A DNA stretch of 9,838 nt, taken from NCBI GenBank assembly GCA_002784795.1, contig PFLZ01000028.1, forward strand, positions 1 through 9,838. Direction: 5' to 3'. The DNA is from Candidatus Magasanikbacteria bacterium CG_4_10_14_0_8_um_filter_42_12. Lineage in GTDB: Bacteria; Patescibacteriota; Patescibacteriia; Magasanikbacterales; UBA922. The notes beneath the pieces are model-generated. The model searched no databases. It was not told the origin of the DNA and was given only the letters and a program-made list of their open reading frames with translations. The translations under genes were made by a program, and so were the position numbers. This document shows positions 5,907 through 9,838 of this stretch, piece by piece. Position 1 is the stretch's first letter; each line of letters begins with the position of its first letter.

Positions 5907-6116
5907 ATGTTTTCAAAGCGAGAAAAGAACATTGTTGTTATTGCTGTTTTTTGCCAAATTTTTGTGCTTGCCTCAGGTATATTTTGGATCAGCCAATATC
6001 AGGCAGACAATTCAACTTGTTCTCATCTGCACTGTATAATCAGCTACGTGAGGAACAACCTTACCTTACTGAGTATGAAGCGTCTCATATGTGTAAATCC
6101 GCTGCTGGTTCTGTAG
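5907..6116 (+). CDS. Small hypothetical membrane-anchored protein, possibly frameshifted
   Basis: I do not recognise a family. The 69-residue ORF begins MFSKREKNIVVIAVFCQI and has a basic N-terminus followed by one hydrophobic segment (about residues 8-29), the profile of an uncleaved signal anchor. Support for a real gene is contextual: its own promoter (5839-5867), an AGGAA 11 nt before the ATG and a strong terminator 16 nt after the stop. After about residue 35 the reading becomes unconvincing, while a -1 frame ending at 6124 reads ALYNQLREEQPYLTEYEAS and looks more protein-like. A real frameshift, a sequencing error or a programmed shift in 5998-6030 are all possible; equally the ORF may be spurious. 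Confidence 0.4.
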   Translation: MFSKREKNIVVIAVFCQIFVLASGIFWISQYQADNSTCSHLHCIISYVRNNLTLLSMKRLICVNPLLVL

Positions 6117-6131
6117 CTTTATAGAATTAAT

Positions 6132-6167
6132 AAAAAAGAACTCACCAAATAAGTGAGTTCTTTTTTT
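6132..6167. terminator. Bidirectional terminator between the small ORF and ahcY
   Basis: AAAAAAGAACTCAC (6132-6145) pairs perfectly with GTGAGTTCTTTTTT (6153-6166) over 14 bp with a 7-nt loop. The A/T flanks give a U-tract in both directions, so it serves the plus-strand small ORF and the minus-strand ahcY transcript. Confidence 0.88.
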
Positions 6168-6198
6168 GTATTAGTTGCATTGTTTGGATGTGATGCGT

Positions 6199-6237
6199 AA
6201 CCCCACCCTAACCCTCCCCTTAGTAAAGGGAGGGAAC
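6199..6237 (+). repeat. C-rich dispersed repeat, copy 3
   Basis: AACCCCACCCTAACCCTCC followed by CCTTAGTAAAGGGAGGGAAC, nearly identical to the minus-strand reading of 936-974. The centre forms CCCTCCCCTT/AAAGGGAGGG-type pairing. It ends 5 nt from the ahcY stop codon and would be transcribed in the ahcY 3' UTR. Confidence 0.8.
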
Positions 6238-6241
6238 TTTT

Positions 6242-7675
6242 TTAGTATCTATAATGATCCGGCTTATAAGGTCCATCTTTGTCGACGCCGAGGTAGGATG
6301 CTTGATCATCTGATAGCGTGGTGAGTTTTGCGCCAATTTTTTCAAGATGCAATCGTGCGACTTCTTCATCGAGATGTTTTGGCAGTGTGAAGACACCAAC
6401 TTCATAATCATTTTTCCAGAGTTCCAGTTGTGCAAGTGTCTGATTTGCAAAGCTATTGCTCATGACAAAACTTGGGTGACCCGTTGCACAGCCGAGATTC
6501 ATGAGGCGTCCTTCGGCTAGCAAATATATCGCGTTTCCTTTTGAAAATGTGTATTTGTCGACTTGCGGTTTTATATGTTCATGCGTGGCATCACTTTGTT
6601 GCAGAGGTTCCACTTGAATTTCATTGTCAAAGTGTCCAATGTTGCAGACAATTGCTTGATCCTTCATGTTTTTCATGTGATCAAGTGTAAGGATATCTTT
6701 GTTCCCTGTCGCGGTTACGTAGATGTCTGCTCGTCCAAGTGTATCTTCCACTGTTGTGACTTCATATCCTTCCATCATTGCTTGGAGTGCGCAGATAGGA
6801 TCGACTTCTGTCACGATGACGCGTGCGCCTTGTCCTGCAAGTGCTTGGGCACAACCTTTCCCAACATCTCCGTAGCCACACACAACCGCAGTTTTTCCAC
6901 CGATCATCACGTCCATCGCACGATTGAGACCATCGATAATAGAGTGACGACACCCGTAGACATTATCAAATTTTGATTTCGTAACAGAGTCGTTTACGTT
7001 GATTGCAGGGAAGAGAAGTTTTCCTTCTTTGTGGAGTTGATAGAGGCGATGTACACCTGTTGTTGTTTCTTCACTCACGCCTTTTACTTGTTTTGCTACT
7101 TCTTGCCAACGAGTTGGGTTCTGTTCGTATGCTTCTTTTAGTTTTTTCATGAAAACTTGCGTCTCTGCAGGTTCACCAGAAAAATCTTTTTCAAGTATGC
7201 TTGGGTCCTTTTCAATTTCAACACCTTTGTGAATCATCATGGTAGCGTCTCCTCCATCATCAACGATCATGTGTGGACCTTTGCCGTTTCCTCCGCCCGA
7301 GGCGGATCCGTCGTGAGCGGAAAAGTCGAGTGCACGTTCGGTACACCACCAGTATTCTTCGAGCGACTCACCTTTCCAGGCAAAAACAGGGATTCCTACT
7401 GCTGCGATAGCTGCTGCAGCTTCATCTTGGGTGGAAAAAATGTTGCAGCTTGCCCAGCGGACATTGGCACCGAGGGCGACGAGGGTTTCAATCAAAACTG
7501 CTGTTTGTACAGTCATGTGGAGGCTGCCCATAATATTGACGCCCGTAAGTGGTTTTTCGGCTGCGTGTTTGTCGCGGATGGCAATGAGGCCTGGCATTTC
7601 TTTTTCTGCAATATCGATTTGTTTTCTGCCGAGTCCTGCAAGTGCGATGTCGGCTACTTTGTAGTCTGTGCCCAT
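6242..7675 (-). CDS. ahcY: S-adenosylhomocysteine hydrolase (adenosylhomocysteinase)
   Basis: This NAD+-dependent cytosolic enzyme reversibly splits SAH into homocysteine and adenosine, relieving product inhibition of methyltransferases. The 477-residue protein shows [14 protein letters not shown] (50-63), [16 protein letters not shown] (74-89), VDDGGDAT (138-145), [13 protein letters not shown] (226-238; K233 and D237 match human Lys186 and Asp190), Rossmann GYGDVGKGC (267-275), NIGHFDNEI (345-353), [11 protein letters not shown] (399-409) and the canonical KPDHYRY C-terminus. I chose the ATG at 7675 rather than the upstream in-frame TTG at 7690, because [10 protein letters not shown] matches family N-termini and a TATATC -10 ends 6 nt before it. 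About ten extra residues (SAHDGSASG, 119-127) precede VDDGG, where the DNA is a palindrome. No SAH or SAM riboswitch is visible. No methionine-cycle gene is nearby. Confidence 0.98.
   Translation of the reverse strand: MGTDYKVADIALAGLGRKQIDIAEKEMPGLIAIRDKHAAEKPLTGVNIMGSLHMTVQTAVLIETLVALGANVRWASCNIFSTQDEAAAAIAAVGIPVFAWKGESLEEYWWCTERALDFSAHDGSASGGGNGKGPHMIVDDGGDATMMIHKGVEIEKDPSILEKDFSGEPAETQVFMKKLKEAYEQNPTRWQEVAKQVKGVSEETTTGVHRLYQLHKEGKLLFPAINVNDSVTKSKFDNVYGCRHSIIDGLNRAMDVMIGGKTAVVCGYGDVGKGCAQALAGQGARVIVTEVDPICALQAMMEGYEVTTVEDTLGRADIYVTATGNKDILTLDHMKNMKDQAIVCNIGHFDNEIQVEPLQQSDATHEHIKPQVDKYTFSKGNAIYLLAEGRLMNLGCATGHPSFVMSNSFANQTLAQLELWKNDYEVGVFTLPKHLDEEVARLHLEKIGAKLTTLSDDQASYLGVDKDGPYKPDHYRY
7292..7306. 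repeat. Palindrome inserted in frame within ahcY
   Basis: TCCGCC (7292-7297) and GGCGGA (7301-7306) form a perfect 6-bp stem with a 3-nt loop. Read on the minus strand it encodes SASGG in a segment that is about ten residues longer than homologues I know. GC content is clearly higher than the surrounding gene, suggesting insertion of a short palindromic element. Confidence 0.55.
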
Positions 7676-7681
7676 ATTATT

Positions 7682-7687
7682 GATATA
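7682..7687 (-). promoter_or_regulatory. Possible -10 of ahcY
   Basis: TATATC on the minus strand is followed by AATAAT and then the ATG, which would give a leaderless mRNA. No -35 is found at 16-18 nt; TTTACA (7710-7715) is 22 nt away. Weak on its own, but consistent with the other genes here. Confidence 0.35.
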
Positions 7688-7776
7688 CAAAAGTAGGTTA
7701 GGAGTTCAGTGTAAAGAGCCTATCACGTTTTTTCATGTTTGTTAAGAGTGTGCTGTCGCATCGAAAAAAAATTCTT

Positions 7777-7870
7777 CCCTTCCTTTTTGTCACCAATCCC
7801 GATTCAATCGGGACAGACAGCTTTCCCCCTGAAACCCCTTGGATAAAAATAGACGAGTATATACAAAAAA
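7777..7870 (+). repeat. Mosaic intergenic repeat, short copy B
   Basis: The left arm (7777-7796) is identical to 3685-3704. The right arm (7814 onward, CAGACAGCTTTCCCCCTGAA through AGACGAGTATAT) matches 3784-3832. Between them lies only TCCCGATTCAATCGGGA (7797-7813), a perfect 7-bp hairpin, in place of the 79-nt middle of copy A. It fills most of the 219-base gap between the antiporter stop and ahcY; the remainder, 7688-7776, shows nothing recognisable besides the weak TTTACA. Confidence 0.8.
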
Positions 7871-7894
7871 TACCGGCATTAGGCTGGGATCTAG

Positions 7895-8881
7895 CTATGT
7901 ACACGCCAGCGGAAAGCAGGCTGGCTCCATAATGAGGAAGAGCATGTAGCCGAGGTAGAGCATGGCAAAGACGAGGCCGTGCCATTTTTTTATTTCGTGT
8001 TTGCCTATGACGACAACGATGAAGAGCAGAAGCGCTGCAAACGCTGAGAAAATTGCGTCGATGTTGATCTCAGGATTGAAAGGAATCGGCTTGATGACAG
8101 AGGTTATTCCGAGAATCCAAAAGACGTTGAAAATATTTGACCCAACGATATTGCCGATCGCGATGTCTGCTTTTTTATTAAGCGCTGCAACCACAGATGT
8201 CGCAAGTTCGGGCAGTGATGTCCCGATAGCGACAATGGTGAGACCAATAAGGCGTTCTGAGATACCTGCCATCACTGCAATATTGGTTGCACCGCGGACG
8301 ATGAGGTCTCCCCCAATAGTCAGACCGGTAAGTCCAAGTAAAAACAAACCGAGAGACTTGATCCAAGAGTATTCTTCGATTTTATCTTGTTCTCCACTGG
8401 CTTTACTGATGCCGTATGTGTAATAGAGGAAGATAATGAATAATGCGAGAAGAGCAAATCCGTCTGTGCGAGTGATCGCATTGAGAGATGTTCCGTCGAA
8501 GAGTGAGTCATTCCCAAACAACACGATGAGTAATCCTGCTAGAATGGCAAAAGGAATTTCTTTGTAGGTCGTATTTCGTTTTACGGCGAGCGGTGCGATG
8601 ATGGTCGTGACACCGAGGATGAGGAGGATGTTTGCGGTGTTACTTCCGATAATATTTCCTATTGCAAGATCTGTACTCCCGCGCATGGCTGCAAAAATAT
8701 TGACCAAAAATTCTGGTGCAGATGTCCCGAATGAAACCACGGTAAGACCGATAACAATGCTCGAGACGCCCCACTTTTTTGCAATAGAAGATGCCCCTTT
8801 TACGAGCCAGTCAGCACCCTTTACGAGGATAGCCAGTCCGATGAGGAGAAAAGCGAGAGAAATGAGTGGATTGGTGAGCAT
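7895..8881 (-). CDS. Na+/Ca2+ antiporter, CaCA family (YrbG-like)
   Basis: The 328-residue inner-membrane protein has two inverted halves, each with an alpha-repeat that forms the cation site. Repeat 1 has FGTSAPEF (51-58) with E57 and GNIIGSNTAN (75-84). Repeat 2 has GTSLPELATS (220-229) with E225 and GNIVGSNIFN (243-252). About ten hydrophobic segments, starting at 6-22, alternate with short loops; an acidic linker (about 160-172, GEQDKIEEYS) separates the halves. This matches prokaryotic CaCA exchangers such as YrbG and the archaeal NCX_Mj. Likely role is Ca2+ or Na+ extrusion. The final residues PACFPLACT are encoded by a small palindrome and do not resemble the family, so the original stop was probably replaced. 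The ATG at 8881 has no Shine-Dalgarno and follows the HD gene by 60 nt. Confidence 0.95.
   Translation of the reverse strand: MLTNPLISLAFLLIGLAILVKGADWLVKGASSIAKKWGVSSIVIGLTVVSFGTSAPEFLVNIFAAMRGSTDLAIGNIIGSNTANILLILGVTTIIAPLAVKRNTTYKEIPFAILAGLLIVLFGNDSLFDGTSLNAITRTDGFALLALFIIFLYYTYGISKASGEQDKIEEYSWIKSLGLFLLGLTGLTIGGDLIVRGATNIAVMAGISERLIGLTIVAIGTSLPELATSVVAALNKKADIAIGNIVGSNIFNVFWILGITSVIKPIPFNPEINIDAIFSAFAALLLFIVVVIGKHEIKKWHGLVFAMLYLGYMLFLIMEPACFPLACT
7905..7925. repeat. Palindrome at the antiporter C-terminus
   Basis: GCCAGC (7905-7910) and GCTGGC (7920-7925) form a 6-bp stem around a 9-nt loop. It encodes most of the atypical last residues of the antiporter, just before its TAG stop. Confidence 0.4.
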
Positions 8882-8941
8882 AAAGAAGAGTTATGTTGGG
8901 CATAGTATGAACTAAAACACGCTTTTTTTCAAGAAAACATA

Positions 8942-9733
8942 TTATTTTTCTCGCAGTTCTACCAACATCTCCACACCCCAGTCACCACCATACTTCTGCG
9001 TAATATCTCGCCAGGTGTCGTAATGTGTGACTCCTGTTGTTTTTTGAATTGATGATGGTGAGTGAAGAAATCCGTGTGCTACCGTATCAGAAACGTCTAT
9101 TGATTGTGGAAATGAAAAAAGTGGATGAGATAAATTTCTTACTTTGGCAAAAAGAGGAAACGTTTTTTCAAAACTTTGTAGGATTGATGGGTACACATCT
9201 GTTGGAATAGTGTTTGTATGGAGTGGTGTTGCAAACATGCTGTTGCCAGCATGAAGTTCGTGCAGTGCTTCGCAATAGCCGTCCATTTTGTCACAATATT
9301 TCACTACAATAGCTTCAACATCGTGTATATCTATCTGATTGTATTGTGTGAGAAGTTCTTTGTACGTGTATTGCCCAATGTATTCTGGAAAGCGAGATGC
9401 GATCTCATTCATTGCAGCGTTTTCTGTTTGATCAAGTGCGTGTTTTTCTTCGGGAGTCATGGCAAGTTTGTCATTCAGCTGGACATCGCCCATGACAATT
9501 TCGAGATCATCATGAATGAGCGCCATCAGTTGTGCACGTGTTTTGTCAAAAGAAGGAAATACTGTCTGTACTTCTTTTGCTATGTCTTCTATCATCCACA
9601 TGAGCCGATGCCCATGCATCCAAAGATTTGTCCGATAGAACATTGGTTTGTATGGATGATAACGGATGACGTCTTCAAGTGATTCTTTGCGTCCTTTGAA
9701 ACCCGGTAAGTCAATTGTCAGAGGAGTTTGCAT
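8942..9733 (-). CDS. HD-domain metal-dependent phosphohydrolase, YfbR (5'-deoxynucleotidase)-like
   Basis: The 263-residue protein carries an HD metal site: H40/H42 (LWMHGHRLMWM), the HD pair H74-D75 in ALIHDDLEIVMGD (71-83), and D148 in KYCDKMDGYCEALHELHAG (145-163). The spacing and the E-x-x-x-GD motif after HD, plus the LxELxAGN-like segment (158-164), closely resemble YfbR, a 5'-deoxynucleoside monophosphate phosphatase of E. coli. A salvage or pool-balancing role is inferred from that similarity. It is about 60 residues longer than YfbR, with an extra C-terminal region (about 175-263) rich in aromatic residues and without a motif I recognise. The ATG at 9733 has no Shine-Dalgarno; 13 nt upstream lies the GC palindrome. 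The HD family is secure; substrate is not. Confidence 0.85.
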   Translation of the reverse strand: MQTPLTIDLPGFKGRKESLEDVIRYHPYKPMFYRTNLWMHGHRLMWMIEDIAKEVQTVFPSFDKTRAQLMALIHDDLEIVMGDVQLNDKLAMTPEEKHALDQTENAAMNEIASRFPEYIGQYTYKELLTQYNQIDIHDVEAIVVKYCDKMDGYCEALHELHAGNSMFATPLHTNTIPTDVYPSILQSFEKTFPLFAKVRNLSHPLFSFPQSIDVSDTVAHGFLHSPSSIQKTTGVTHYDTWRDITQKYGGDWGVEMLVELREK

Positions 9734-9745
9734 ATCGTTAATTTC

Positions 9746-9777
9746 AAAATGAAGCTCCCCGCCCCAGAGGGGCGGGG
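9746..9777 (-). repeat. GC-rich palindrome with AGCTTCATT tail, right copy
   Basis: This is the exact reverse complement of bases 1-32: stem 9757-9765 with 9769-9777, loop AGA, tail toward the HD gene. On the minus strand the order is hairpin then AGCTTCATTTT, so it could act as a terminator for a minus-strand gene from the right, as the left copy could for a plus-strand gene from the left. Confidence 0.88.
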
Positions 9778-9787
9778 TATCAGTTCT

Positions 9788-9838
9788 CTATAACAACCGT
9801 AATTGGTGACTGCTATGGAGTTCTGTATACTCATTTCC
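9788..9838 (-). other. Right-edge tail, possible 3' end of a gene
   Basis: On the minus strand one frame is open from the edge to TAG at 9788-9790 (ending ELHSSHQLRLL); another reads RTP, an amber stop, then QSPITVVIEN and TGA. The plus strand is also open in one frame. The stretch is too short to decide, but a gene end immediately before the hairpin would fit that repeat acting as a terminator. Confidence 0.2.

Noticed and set aside
7676..7760. SAH or SAM riboswitch before ahcY
   Set aside because: No matching conserved core, and the likely mRNA is leaderless, leaving no room for a riboswitch.
1..9838. CRISPR array, defence island or prophage
   Set aside because: No regularly spaced direct repeats, and no cas, restriction, toxin-antitoxin or phage structural genes; the HNH gene alone is not enough.

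Overview
The window looks like part of a small, streamlined bacterial genome, most probably from the Candidate Phyla Radiation (Patescibacteria, Parcubacteria-like). This is inference. It rests on the compact minus-strand gene layout, the near absence of Shine-Dalgarno motifs, starts that appear leaderless, a tRNA without an encoded CCA, and intergenic spaces filled with short palindromic repeats. The standard code is supported because UGA ends the CNNM/CorC gene.

Layout from left to right. A GC-rich palindromic repeat (1-32) is followed by uppS (minus; undecaprenyl diphosphate synthase). A 640-base gap (796-1438) holds the uppS promoter, two inverted copies of a C-rich repeat, two terminator-like hairpins and a likely structured minus-strand non-coding RNA of about 300 nt. 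Next, on the plus strand, come a small HNH endonuclease gene and tRNA-Leu(UAA); the HNH stop codon lies inside the tRNA acceptor stem. A bidirectional terminator separates them from a minus-strand pair, AI-2E-family permease then mscL. A gap (3533-3843) carries a terminator and a mosaic repeat. A minus-strand pair follows: a CNNM/CorC-type membrane protein, translationally coupled by ATGA to an RsuA/RluB-type pseudouridine synthase. A divergent promoter pair leads rightward to a small hypothetical membrane-protein ORF. After that come ahcY (S-adenosylhomocysteine hydrolase), a second copy of the mosaic repeat, a CaCA-family Na+/Ca2+ antiporter and an HD-domain phosphohydrolase resembling YfbR, all on the minus strand. 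An inverted copy of the left-edge repeat lies at 9746-9777.

The functions are mostly housekeeping: envelope lipid carrier synthesis, osmotic and ion homeostasis (MscL, AI-2E permease, CNNM, CaCA), rRNA modification, SAH recycling and nucleotide salvage. I see no single pathway or defence system uniting them. The most interesting items are the candidate ncRNA, the HNH-tRNA overlap, an in-frame palindrome apparently inserted in ahcY, the modular repeats and the repeated leaderless promoter pattern.
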